From Chelonoidis abingdonii (Eukaryota; Chordata; Testudines; Testudinidae), in assembly GCF_003597395.2 (NCBI RefSeq), contig NC_133776.1, positions 36,501,128 to 36,565,127 of the forward strand: a DNA stretch of 64,000 nt. Reading direction: 5' to 3'. A model generated the notes under the pieces. It did no database searches and was not told where the DNA came from. It saw nothing but the letters and a program-made list of their open reading frames with translations. A program made the position numbers and the translations under genes. Shown here in pieces: positions 49,101 through 59,813 of the stretch. Position 1 is the stretch's first letter, and the number at the start of each line of letters is the position of its first letter.

Positions 49101-50251
49101 GCCTTTTTTTCTTTTTTCTTCTGCTTTGTGGGTTGATCCTGTTTCTGCACATCTTACCTTGGGTGAATAAGGTTCAAACTTTTGGTTACTCACAAATTGT
49201 GCACTTTGTTCTCTATTTGCTGTATATGATAGGTCATCTTAGTCACATGGTATTATTTAAGCTCCTGAAAATTTTTTAACAGGAGACTAATGAAGACTAA
49301 ATAGCAAGTAATGAATAACCAATAAAAACAGTCTTGTTCATTCATGAATTCTCTTTTCAGCATTCTTATTGAAATGAAAAGCAGCTGTTCTCTAAACTTT
49401 TGTGTACAAAAACCTATTCTAATGGATGTTGGTGAATATTGATTATGATGGAGGCACTACAAAGTTGACTTGCACTGGAGTTTGGGATTTGAAGAAATGC
49501 TGTGAGCACTTTCTTATACTATTCAACCACTGATAGTTAGGGTGCATTGACATTGTTAGAGAGATTTGGTTGCCTCAGTCCCCTTTGTGCTTTGAAAATG
49601 TTCCCCAAACAGTATTAGTACCCCATTAGTACTTAAAACTTACTTGTGTGCTTACCACCCTCCCGGGACCCCAGCCTGGTACACACAAATGTACATGCTT
49701 AACATTTAGCAAATGACTTCAGTGGTGTTACACCAAATTGCACCTGCTGAGAATCTGGCCTTTCATTTGTTAGTGGATAAATGCAAGAGTGGCAAGTGTT
49801 AACATCAAGGTGAAGGTAAAAGATGCTTGAACAATTTTAACTTTAGGACAAATCTTTCTGACTTTATTTTCTTATGTTTTAAACAGTAGGGAAACTCCTT
49901 CTGTGCCGCTGTAAGTCAGGGCAAGACAACCTCTCCATGTGACAGTGGTAGAAAAAGTAGAAAAATGGGGCTCTTGAATTTGAAGTGGAACAAGTGTCCA
50001 TTACAGAAAGATGGAAAGGGTGAGTGAGGTTAAACTAATGAATGCCCTAGTGCTTCTTAGTTGAAAATGAAAGATATAAAAATTGTACATGCAAGCAAAG
50101 GGACCACTGACATTTATTAAGTTCCCCCACCCCCAAACAGTTTAACTTGAGAACTGGAGCTATTCTCAGTCTCCATTTTTTCATAAAGTAAGCCATACAT
50201 CCAGAAGGAAGGCTATTCAGTTGTGGAGTTGTTTTTGTTTCACTAATGAAC
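43109..50251. other. No gene recognised; old repeat remnants
   Basis: Remnants are visible: a 'gaaaagttcatgttgggtt' repeat-like tract (44955-45200); short amniote repeat pieces with the 'gaagtcaat' core (45710, 48572); a palindromic piece around 46245-46345; a possible antisense tRNA-like SINE head at 47245-47310 ('gatttgaacctaagcctc'); and a 'gattttccaaagtgctcagg' piece at 47410. Frames up to 113 codons (43206-43547 plus) show no family resemblance. Confidence 0.5.
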
Positions 50252-50528
50252 ATACAACTATATAAGCGTTGGTTGTCACACCTCAACTGCTAGAAGAGGG
50301 TCTCATCCTCCCTGATTGAACTAAACTCATTATCTCTAGGCTGATTCTTGCTTGCACATATATACCTGCCTCTGCAAATTTCCACTACATGTGTCCGACG
50401 AAGTGGGTATTCACCCACGAAAGCTCATGCTCCAATACGTCTGTTAGTCATAAGGTGCCACAGGACTCTTTGCTGCTTGTACAGATCCAGACTAACATGG
50501 CTACCCCTCTGATACTATACAACTATAT
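50252..50528 (+). mobile_element. Penelope B 3' end, single orientation, 12-bp duplication
   Basis: Bases about 50269-50516 match the last 250 bases of the plus copy at 40880-41130: 'cctcaactgctagaagaggg', 'ctccctgattgaact', the hairpin region, and 'ggctacccctctgatac'. ATACAACTATAT flanks it exactly (50252-50263 and 50517-50528). It is an extremely 5'-truncated copy. The hammerhead-like core at 50395-50432 is mutated to CCGACGA. Confidence 0.93.
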
Positions 50529-51258
50529 GTGTGTGTTTTCTTTTTATGCCTTCTAATTGGCATAAACTCATCATGTGACAAGTCTTCAACTTTAACTACT
50601 GAACTTGTGCTGACATCAAAAGTCATTGTGGAATTTCAGACCTTTGATATCTGGTTTAATGGAAGAGCTCATGGCTCCTATGAAGTAGTTACCAGGGGAA
50701 AAAACAACAGCTATTCTAAGTATTATCACACAAAAATTGTTTTCTGTTGATTCCTGACACTTTCAGTTTTATGTGGACAAATGGTCACCAAGTGGAGGAG
50801 TTATGTACATGTTTCACAACTGCTACTATTGTTCACTACTGGAATGAAAATTTGGCCTAGAAAATCTCTTTTTAGGGAAGAAAAACGATGAGAACCTCAA
50901 ATAGCAAAACCCATTTCTAAAAAATTAAAATAGGATAACTATGTTAAACATACTTGATAAATCTTATTCTTTCATACCGTATTTTGCCTTAAGCTACATC
51001 CTTACAATCCTATAATACTTTTGGGGGGTCAAATTAGGGTGGAATTTCACCCTACATCTTTCCAAAAAAAGTGGTAATATATAGTTACACGTGCCAGTGA
51101 AAATATGTCAGTTTTACAGTTAAAGTTATGCGTCTGCTCTCACTTACACCAGTTTTACACCGCTATAATCTCACTGACTTCAGTGAAGCTACTTCTCACT
51201 TATGCTTGTGGAGAGTCCAAGCAGCATCAAACCCATAGAATTTGAATGGGAAATAAGA
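50529..51258. other. No gene recognised; palindromic remnant
   Basis: Around 51030-51215 lies a decayed palindromic amniote repeat: 'gtggaatttcaccctacatc' on one side, 'cttacaccagttttacaccg' and 'cactgacttcagtgaagc' on the other. No gene. Confidence 0.55.
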
Positions 51259-51491
51259 GGGAGAGGCAGGGCCGGCTCCAGGCACCAGCTTATCAAGCAG
51301 GTGCTTGGGGCGGCCACTCCAGAGTGGGGCAGCACATTCAGGTATTCAGCGGCAATTCGGTGGAGGGTCCCTCACTCCCACTCAGAGAGAAGGAGCTCCT
51401 GGTGAATTGCTGCAGATCACGATTGCAGCTTTTTTTTTTTTTTTTGGCTGCTTGGGGCGGCAAAACCCCTGGAGCTGGCTCTGGGGAGAGG
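51259..51491. mobile_element. hAT-type MITE, CAGGGCCGG family, perfect 8-bp duplication
   Basis: The element is 51267-51483 (217 bp), starting CAGGGCCGGCTCCAGGCACC and ending GGAGCTGGCTCTG. GGGAGAGG lies on both sides (51259-51266 and 51484-51491). It shares 'gcttggggcggcaaaa' and the T run with the element at 34980, which makes them close relatives. Confidence 0.95.
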
Positions 51492-52874
51492 CTGTGGGGC
51501 AAAACCCCACTTCAGCATATTAAACATGGCAATAGTCCCAAGGAAGTCATTGCCACTACTGGCGTGCTTGATATCACATACTTAAGTACTCTGCTGAATC
51601 AGGCTACTTGTGGGGTTGGAGGAATAGGATGAGAGATGTAGGAGAGAAAAAGAAGAGCAGATGAGCAGTGAGAAAAAGAGAGCGAGGATGAAAGACAGAA
51701 GGAGAGTGAAAAGGTAGAGGAGAAGGGAGGGAAGTCAGAGTAGAAGGAAAGCAGGTGGATTAAGCTGTGCACCTGGTCCATTTATTCTTGAAAGGTGGAT
51801 CAGTGCATCCTGCCTAGATACGCTGGTGTTTAAATCATGCTGGGAAACAGCTTTGTCTGATGTATCAGGCTGCTTTTGCTTGGTAGATTATACCAGTCCC
51901 TGAAGCTCTGTAAGATTCAGACATGGTTCCTTGAATAAAGATTTGTTGGGGCATTAGCTTTAGCTGATATACTGGATATACTGATATACTTCTATTTCCA
52001 AGAAGATCTCCCTCCATAGTTCCTTCAGGGAATTCTGCCAGGGAGGACAGCTTACGATGAAAGCAAACAGCCTGCAGAAAAGCCTGGGAAAACACAAAAA
52101 TGCTTTATAAGATCCTAAATCCAGTCTGTAGCATGAAACTTGAGAGGCTCATCTCCAATGGCACTACCAGGAGCTAGGCAGGATGCCTGTCATGTTGTGT
52201 GCTGTTCCTTCATAAATATGTGTCTGTTTATAACCTCACCTTGACCTGCTGACACAGTGGATAACTTTTTCTGTGGCAAATAAGACCTCACAGCTTAGTT
52301 CCCTTTCCACTCATCTGAGTAGACACAGATTATCATTCTACTTGACAGAAACAGACACTCCAGAACAGTTATGTATGTGGTTAAACAACAGAGTTAGAAG
52401 GATAGTCCAATACATGGTGTTTTAATGGAATGTCATGAAGCAGTATCCCTCTTCAGCTCTTTAGTGAATATTTCTTGGATGATGGAGAGTCATTTTCGTC
52501 AGTGTTTCTGAGAGTCTTAAGGCAGAGACACAAGTGTTTGGACATTTCTGAGTACTACAGTAAGAAACACGGGGACATATTCCTGTAGTTTATTAGGAGA
52601 TAGGCTGTACATGAGCTGGTTTATGTCCTTAACAAGTAGCCAAAACACTGTATAGCATCTTGGAGGGTCTCTTGCCTCAAAAGAGTATCCAAATCTACGT
52701 GACGCTTTTAACAGCTAATATTTGATTTTCACTTTAATCTTAATAGAGCTATAAGTGTGTGGACTTTATCTCCTGCAAAAGCTGCTCATTATCTCCCTAT
52801 CTGCAGAGGCTGTTCAAGAAAAGTTAATCTATCTGCAGGAACATTTTTGCTAGGTGGGCTCTGATTTTCACAAA
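51492..52874. other. No gene recognised
   Basis: A purine-rich stretch (51630-51760) is followed by unassigned sequence. No credible frame. Confidence 0.6.
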
Positions 52875-53083
52875 TATAATGATAAGTATCAGAGGGGTAG
52901 CCGGATCTCTAAAAGCAGCAAAATTGTCCTGTGGCATCTTATAGACCAACAGTCGTATTGGAGCATGAGCTTTTGTGGGTGAATACACATCTGACCAAGT
53001 GGGTATTCACCCACGAAAGCTCATGCTCCAATACGTCTTTTAGTCTATAAGGTGCCACAGGACTCTTTGCTGCCTATAATGAT
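52875..53083. mobile_element. Penelope B terminus, inverted pair, 9-bp duplication
   Basis: A minus-oriented terminus (from 'tatcagaggggtagcc' at 52887 to about 52990) faces a plus-oriented one (about 52990-53074). The arms 'gcatgagcttttgtgggtga' and 'tcacccacgaaagctcatgc' pair around a spacer with 'acatctgaccaagtggg'. TATAATGAT occurs on both sides (52875-52883 and 53075-53083). Here the left arm keeps the outermost terminal bases and the right arm has lost them, the reverse of the copy at 42886. The hammerhead-like core is mutated to CTGACCA. Confidence 0.88.
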
Positions 53084-53325
53084 GATAGAATCTGTGTAAC
53101 TAGTGTGGTTGGCTTCTTCTCAGCCTGTCTGAGTTATTTTTTAGAGACCCTCTGGGGCCAATGCAAATATGTTGCCTTTCTTGGGAACATGGAGGTATGT
53201 AGACAAGGGTCATTTCTGCATTGTACCACAGATAACTTGCTCTATCTTCTGCTTATTTCAACTCTACCCCATGACTATCATGGGATTATGTAGCATATAA
53301 CCCTCTGCCCCTGTGCCAGGGCACT
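53084..53325. other. No gene recognised
   Basis: Short unassigned stretch between two repeats. Confidence 0.6.
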
Positions 53326-53518
53326 ATGGGTAAAATTTTCAAAAGTACATATGTGTTTAAGGATACTAAATATTGCTAAAAGTCAATGGGACTTAAGGGC
53401 ACTGAAAAATTAGAGTTAGGCTCCTATATCACTAAGGCCTAGGTTCCAGTGGGAGTTAGGCATCTAAATTCCTTTGAGGATTTGGGGTCTTAGGCACTTA
53501 TGAAAATTTTACCCTGTG
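53326..53518. mobile_element. Palindromic MITE
   Basis: The left end 'gggtaaaattttcaaaagta' is mirrored by the right end 'tatgaaaattttaccc', with further inverted pieces inside ('aatgggacttaagggcact' and 'ccagtgggagttaggc'). It is non-coding and of a type common in reptile genomes. Confidence 0.75.
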
Positions 53519-53599
53519 GCTCTTTCATTTACCAAAAAAACTTAAATAAAAATGAAGCAAATCACAAAAATGAGAATTTCTCCCATTCCGTCTCTCGTC

Positions 53600-54327
53600 T
53601 TAGGGCATGGCTACACTTGAAAATGTAGAGTGCTGTGAGTTAAACCTGCCTTCAGAGAGCACAGTAGGGAAAGCGCTGCAGTCTGTCCACACTGACTGCT
53701 ACTTGCACACTGGCGTAGCTGCATTTGCCGCACTTGCAGCGACATTGGGAGAGGTGCATTATGGGCAGCTATCCCAGCATGCAGATGACTTCAACATGCT
53801 TTTCAAATGGTGGTGGAGTGGAGTGTGACAGGGAGTGTGTTGTGTGTGTGGGGGAGACGGTGTGTTTTGGGGGCCTGAGAGCATGTCAGCATGCTGTCTT
53901 GTAAGTTCAGACAGCAGCAGACCTCCTCTGCCTCTCTTTCTCACACGTAGCATTCCACACTAATGGTTGCTTTGTCTCGGAGCAGATAAGCCACTGGCTG
54001 TCGGAAACGGAGCTTTCAAAGGGCATATCGACATTCCTACAGTGATTCAAAACAATGACAAGCGTGGCCACTTGATGTAAGGGGATTATGGGACATTTCT
54101 GGAGGCTGATCAGAGCGCAGTAATGCAACACCTCATCCACGCTGGCACCGTGGCACTCCAGCAGGGGTGCAGCAAATGTTGTTCTACTTGCTGAGGTGGA
54201 GTACCAGCAGCACTGTAGCCGCAGAGTCAAAGCGCTCTACGTGTCTTGCCAGTGTGGGTGGGTAGTGAACTAAGGCACCCAGGGCTCCTTTATTGTGCTA
54301 TAATTCACAAGTGTAGCCATGCTTTTA
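53600..54327. mobile_element. Non-autonomous PIF/Harbinger element with TTA duplication
   Basis: The element is 53603-54324. The left end is GGGCATGGCTACACTTG; the right end, read inversely, is AAGCATGGCTACACTTG. TTA flanks it on both sides (53600-53602 and 54325-54327), the 3-bp target of PIF/Harbinger elements. Its first 190 bp parallel the start of the transposase-bearing element at 63201 ('agagcac', 'gtccacactg', 'cacttgcagc', 'gggcagctatccca'), so it is probably an internally deleted or rearranged relative. The 73-codon plus frame and 107-codon minus frame over it are incidental. Confidence 0.85.
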
Positions 54328-54681
54328 GGAATGGAAAACTTGGAAAGGAAGTGCTCACTCTGGACTCTTACTTACTCTGATCTTTATTTATATCATGCAA
54401 ATCCAGTCTTTATGTCATGCTCTTCAGTAAAGGTCCCAAACTATTGTTATTCAGAAATGGAGAAATTCTTTGCTCCTGCCATCTGTTTGGTTTAGTCACC
54501 TGTTGTCTTATACTTAGATTGCATGCTCTTTGGTGCATTGACCATCTCTTTTACCTAAGCTAAAGATCCCTGCAGTGCCCAAAATACTGTGGAGTTTGCC
54601 CATCAAGTAGGTTACTGCCAGTACGATTGTGATGTGAGAGTGGGGATAGGGATGTGCTGAATCTGGGACGCATAAGGGTGA
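54328..54681. other. No gene recognised
   Basis: Unassigned sequence. A 90-codon minus-strand frame starts in the tandem repeat to the right and is not credible. Confidence 0.6.
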
Positions 54682-54830
54682 CAGCTTGAAAGTGCTGCTT
54701 GACCCAGTCCATGGAGCCCAGGGGTATATAAGGTGGGGGGCAGCTTGAAAGTGCTGCTTCATCCAACCCAGTGAGTCCAGAGACATATAAGGGGTCAGCT
54801 TGAAAGTGCTGATTGACCCGGTCCGCTCAG
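54682..54830. repeat. Minisatellite-like tandem repeat, about 57-bp period, 2.5 copies
   Basis: Units start with CAGCTTGAAAGTGCTG at 54682, 54741 and 54796 (spacing 59 and 55). Each full unit ends in a 'tatataag' block. Confidence 0.9.
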
Positions 54831-54844
54831 ACTTGCTCTGTTAA

Positions 54845-54863
54845 TGTGTGTGTGTGTGTGTGT
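54845..54863. repeat. (TG)n microsatellite
   Basis: About nine TG units. Confidence 0.9.
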
Positions 54864-55087
54864 TCATCCGGTTCTGGGGCTGGAGAAACCCAGCCCTGGG
54901 GAACCTAGGTCCTGCAGGATAGCTCCACTGGGAGGGGACTTGCAGCAGGAAGAAATAGAGCTCCATATGAAAACACAAGTGACACAAGCAGTACATTGAT
55001 AGAATTACAGAATCCTCCCTCCCCCAGAAGAGTAACCCGAATAAATGAGCATACCCCAAAGTAACAAGCAAATCTGGTAACATGTTC

Positions 55088-55110
55088 ATGATGATGATGA
55101 TGATGATGAT
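55088..55110. repeat. (ATG)n trinucleotide repeat
   Basis: Nearly eight ATG units followed by a T run. The polyhistidine seen in a minus-strand frame is a translation of this repeat. Confidence 0.9.
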
Positions 55111-55889
55111 TTTTTTTACTAGACAATCAGACTGTCAAAGGTGTCATGGAAATACCCAGATCTCATGATTCATGTATATGTCAAAGAAAGATCATTATCA
55201 TCATCAGAATATTATTGATATAGTGCGTGGTCTCTGTCTCCGTAGATGTTTGCCACATTCTCTCCATGGCAAAAGAATGAAAAAAAAAAATGCTGCTGTA
55301 AAATTGTGGTACAACATGTCGTAGTGTCCTGTCTATTGCTCAGAGTCTAGATGACCAATGATCATTAAGATAAGAAATGGAAGTTTAGAGGGCGTGTACT
55401 CCCAACAAAGAGAGACAATTTTAAATGTTCCTGCATTTAAACGGTGTGATGATTTTTGAGATCTCAGCTTTTAAGAAGTAGCCTCTTGATTGTGTCCAGT
55501 CTTAGGCTTATTTCAATCATAGAAGTTTTTATTCACTTTCCTTAGATTTGATTTTGTTTTTTCCTCCCAATCTATGCATTTTTTATGCACAGACACTGAA
55601 AAATAACAAAGGGTCTAATCTGTTGTTACCTACTGGTAAAAGATGTAGTAGCCCTTTACTCCTACTGTTACTGCATAGCAAAGTGATACGCTCTCCTGCC
55701 TTTTTAGGATCCAGAGGCACATCTTGAACAGAGAAGCTCAAAAGCACTATTGAGCTGCTGAGAGCTCCTCCCTGTGGGCCTGAGCTAGGCCATGATTGGG
55801 CCTCATATTTGAGGAAATTCATATTGACAACCAATTTACCCTCCTCTTTCTTTCTTCTCTGTAAAATGGGATTTAGATACTTTATCATT
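55111..55889. other. No gene recognised
   Basis: A 119-codon minus-strand frame (55942-55583) has no known resemblance and extends into the next repeat. An A run lies at 55278-55290. Confidence 0.55.
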
Positions 55890-56165
55890 AGAGCCCTGAG
55901 CAGATACAAAAATCTGGATCCGCATCTGGTCTGCATCCACAATAATTAACTTGCTTCTGACCCGTGACCCTCACTCCACCTTTTATATGTATCTGCATCC
56001 GCACGAGCACCTTATCTCACTGTTAAAGCCCTGTGCGAATACGAGAATTTGGATCCGCATTTGATTCACGATCTGCAAAGATGATAAACAATACAACTGC
56101 CTCTCCATCTTCAGATGCCGGTATCTACAGTTATAAAGTGAATATTCATGGATGTGCAGGGCTCT
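55890..56165. mobile_element. MITE with AGAGCCCTG ends
   Basis: It starts AGAGCCCTGAGCAGATAC and ends GGATGTGCAGGGCTCT. Inside, a second 'aaagccctgtgcgaatacga' at about 56027 repeats the left end, with 'atttggatccgcat' in both halves, so the core is a tandem or nested pair. It may have a TA target on both sides (TA before AGAGCC is imperfect). Confidence 0.72.
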
Positions 56166-59075
56166 ACTTATTGTTCGTTATAGTTGTTCTGTTTCTCTGA
56201 TTTGTTTCTGTTGAGCTCTTTGCTAAATTTGCATGGGACATTTCAACTTCACAAAGTGCAGACACCATAAGAGCAAATTATTTGAGTACTAGAAGTGATA
56301 TAGAATATTTGGATAAAGTTGGACCCATTACAAGATTTATCTGAAGTAGCAAATTCTCAAGGGAAAATATTAACAAGATTTGCTCCACAAAAGATTTGCT
56401 GCAAAAAGATCCAGGAGCAAGATCACTTGCATCCAGATTATCTTTTGGCACTTGTGAAATTCTGGTATTGTGATAGGACAACCCAGAAACATTTGTGGAA
56501 TCCTCTACCTTGTTTGGTAATGGAGAATTTTGAGTTAAAATTTCAAATATATGTCTGATTTCACAAGACACAATCCTGGATTTAATTGCCAATAAATAAA
56601 TCTCAAGTGTCTGAGTTTCAGTTCAGATAAGCCCCCCAAATTCTGTTTATCTGAACTATTCAAACTGCTTAGGGTTGCAGAAATGGACTAGATAGCTGCA
56701 AAGATCAATGGGCTGAGATTTTCTAAAGGGTGTAATGAATCTGGGTGCCTCTATGTTTTTGGTTGTCCAACTTGAGAAATCTTTAAGGGGATAGATTTTC
56801 ACAGTGCAGTTGCTTAGCTTTTTCAGTTAATCAAGCCTGTTTCAGGTGTCTCAAGTTGAGGAACCTCTGTTCATCGGTGACTTTTAAAAATCTTGGCCCA
56901 AAATCTTGATACTTCTTGCTGGTCAAACAGCTATGGCAACCTGTCTTATGTAGTCAGCCAAGTAATACTGAGGTGGTTTTTTTGTTTGTTTGTTTGATTT
57001 GTGTTTTTTTTGACTGAACTCAGAATGATTTTGGATATTTGGGTTTTGTTGAAATCTAGGCAATTGTTCAAGTTAGTTTTATTTTAGTTAAACCGGTAGT
57101 CCCATAATCAAATACCTTTGTGTTTGCTACATTTCCTTTCAGTTCTGCTCTAGAGAGGATTGTCATGTGAAATACTACTCTGGAGTCCTGGACTTAATTT
57201 TCTCCTTCATATGTATTAGTGATCAAGAGCAGATGTATTGAAAGCTCAGCCTACAGTCTTATCTCTGTCTGCTTTTGTTACCGTGCTGAGGTGAGAGGAT
57301 ATAAGATTATTTCTCAACCCAATGTGCAATTCTAGATAGGGATTTGTATTCTCACTTTTTTTTGTTTGGTTGAGATACTTTTTTTCCTGCATCTTTTTCA
57401 GTGCAGAGTTTGGCCCCAGATGCTGGTTGGATGAGCTGGTTCGAACACAATATCTTGCAATTAAAAGACAAGATCTAATTCCACTGTACAACCTTGCTAC
57501 TTGTTATCACAGTTGTCTCTCCTTAATTAATTGTCATTCAGGGCAGGCACATTATATACTAATCAGTCTATTGTCTCATGCCTGTTAATTTTGTAATTAA
57601 TTATCATGAATAGAGCTGGGCAAATAATTTCTAATGAATAATTTTCTCAGACTTTTTTGCTGCTTTTCTGTTCATTAATTGTATGCAAACAGATCATGAT
57701 TTTCTGGAATTAGTTTGTTTTCCACAGTTATTCACTAATTCTTGATCTGGAGTTGGCCAATGTGTGGTTTGTTGCAGCTATTTGAGACTGAAATTTCATT
57801 GGTTTTGATTGGATGCACAGGTCACATGGTATGAGCTATTCCCCTGATTGTATGAGTATAATTCTGAGAATCAGATTTCTGGTGAGAATTTGAAAATTGA
57901 AATTTCCTTTCCATGAATACTCTGCAGTGCTCACTTTTAGTTTGCCAGTAAGCTTGTTTGCTAAAAGATCTAGGGGAAGCAATCACAACATTCTTTGATT
58001 GGGGAAGCAGGTTTTGCCCCTGTGCAGAAGAAGTGAGGGATTTGAACTCAAATTCTGTGGTATTATCAGTACCAGCTTCAGGGCTCCACCAAAGGAAATG
58101 GACCATCTGTGTGGGAGTCTATGTTTTTGTACCAGCTGTCACATCTGCTCCCATCTCTCCAGTCACAGCTTCTTCAGCTTGCTGACCCCATTCAGCTCCA
58201 CTGGAGCCACGCTGCCAGAGACTCTTCAACCTTTAATAGGAGTGCCACAGCATGTAGAAGGCTTCACAGGAAAAGTAATAAAAAAGCTTTAACTTTCCTG
58301 CAGATTTCCAGCATTGCTGGGGAATATAAGGGAGTTCCTTCCCCCTTGGCCCTGCCTCACAAAGGGTCCTAGATTGCATGGAGTCACAGGGAGTTCAAAA
58401 TAGTTCTCAAGGAGGAAGCTGACCCCAGCTGTCCCTTATGACCTATGGGATGTCCATCTTCACAAGGTCCTCTCATTGCTCAGACCCAAGGGGAATGATC
58501 AGGCACCACGTGCCTAAATATTAACTCCTCAGTCATAAAGGTCATATACTACCTCACCACTAGAGGTGGCAAAGGGAACCTTGCTGCCAGATGACAGGAA
58601 GAAAATGGGAGAATGATTGATTAGGCCATAGGTATAGGATGTGTTTGTGGGGAAAAGAGGTGCCTCATGGGCACTAATAAAATCTTGATTCCTACTGCTT
58701 GGAGAAGTACTCAAATTGTTTGGGTGAGACTCACTTTCATGGGTGCTGGAGGATCTAACTTGCACCCCTCTATACCAGCAAATAAAGGATGGGGGGAATT
58801 GACAGTCCAGGCATTATCCCTCAGAAATTCTGCCTGGGGAGAGGCGTCTTCTAAATTTTCACCTTAGTTCTTTAGAAGCCCTTCTGACACTAGCTTCTTG
58901 GGAGATGAACTAATTCAGTGCACCTTGGGTTTGGCCTGGGCCTGCTCCTCTCCAGCTAGCCCAGGTCTCTTTTTTGTTGGCAGCTCTGCTGTCCCAGCAA
59001 AGTGGGGTAGCTGACAGCTTGTGCCATGCGGTACAAGACAGGAACAATGCTGGCAGCCTGGTTTCTCCTGGCAGG
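56166..59075. other. No gene recognised; old repeat remnants
   Basis: Repeat-like pieces: 'gagattttctaaagggtgt' to 'cttggcccaaaatc' (56712-56905), and 'agagctgggcaaataatt' to about 57945, a reptile repeat style. Frames up to 97 codons (57999-58292 plus) show no family resemblance. Confidence 0.5.
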
Positions 59076-59813
59076 ACCTAGGGCAGGGGTGGCCAACCTG
59101 TGGCTCTGGAGCAGGGTCGGTTCTAGCCATTTCACTGCCCCAAGCATGGCGGCATGCGTTGGGGGGTGCTCTGCTGGTCTCCAGTCCCGTGGCTCCAGTG
59201 GACCTCCCACAGACGTGCCTGCGGATGCTCCACCAAAGCTGCGGGACCAGTGGACCCTCCGCAGGCACGCCTGTGGGAGGTCCACCAGAGCCACCTGCCA
59301 CCCTACCAGCGACTGGGAGAGCAACCCCCACGGCATGCTGCCCCAAGCATGCGCTTGGCGAGCTGGGGCCTGGAGCCGCCCCTGCTCTGGAGCCACATGC
59401 GGCTCTTCAGAAGTTAATTGGTGGTTCCTTGTATAGGCACCAACTCCGGGGATGGAGCTACAGGTGCCAACTTTCCAATCTGCCAGGGGGTGCTCATGCT
59501 CAACTCCTGGATCTGCCACAGACCCTGCCCCCACTCCACATCTTCCCGCCCCTCTCCCCTGAGCCTGCCATGCCTTCGCTCCTCTTCCTCCCCCTCAGCC
59601 TCCTGCACACCATAAAACAGCTGATCTGGTGGGGGTGCAGGGAGGGAGGGGGAGGTGTGGATCGGCGGTGCTGCCAGTGAGTGGGAGGCGCTGGGAGCAG
59701 GGTGGGGGAGCTGATGGGGAGGGCTGCTGACATATTACTGTGGCTCTTTGGCAATGTACATTAGTAAATTCTGTCTCCTTCTCAGGCTCAGGTTGGGCAC
59801 CCCTGAACTAGGG
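59076..59813. mobile_element. hAT-type element (CAGGGGTGGCCAACCTG ends) with another hAT MITE inside
   Basis: The host element is 59084-59805. Its left end is CAGGGGTGGCCAACCTG and its right end CAGGTTGGGCACCCCTG. The flanks ACCTAGGG (59076-59083) and AACTAGGG (59806-59813) match at 7 of 8. It is split by the MITE at 59112-59384. Its GC-rich centre ('ggtgccaactttccaatctg', 'accctgcccccactccac', 'aaacagctgatctgg') resembles the element at 60611, so that sequence was probably acquired earlier. The long frames on both strands (219, 192, 143 codons) come from GC-rich repeat DNA. Confidence 0.9.
59104..59392. mobile_element. hAT-type MITE, CAGGGCCGG-related, nested, perfect 8-bp duplication
   Basis: The element is 59112-59384, starting CAGGGTCGGTTCTAGCC and ending GGAGCCGCCCCTG. 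CTCTGGAG is duplicated at 59104-59111 and 59385-59392. Removing it and one copy restores the host element ('gtggctctggagccacatgc'). The core, with 'ctccagtggacctcccaca' and inverted counterparts, resembles the second half of the element at 17259. Confidence 0.95.

Noticed and set aside
58915..59754. Frames of 143-219 codons on both strands
   Set aside because: They overlap nested hAT elements with GC-rich cores and cross insertion boundaries, so they cannot be one gene.
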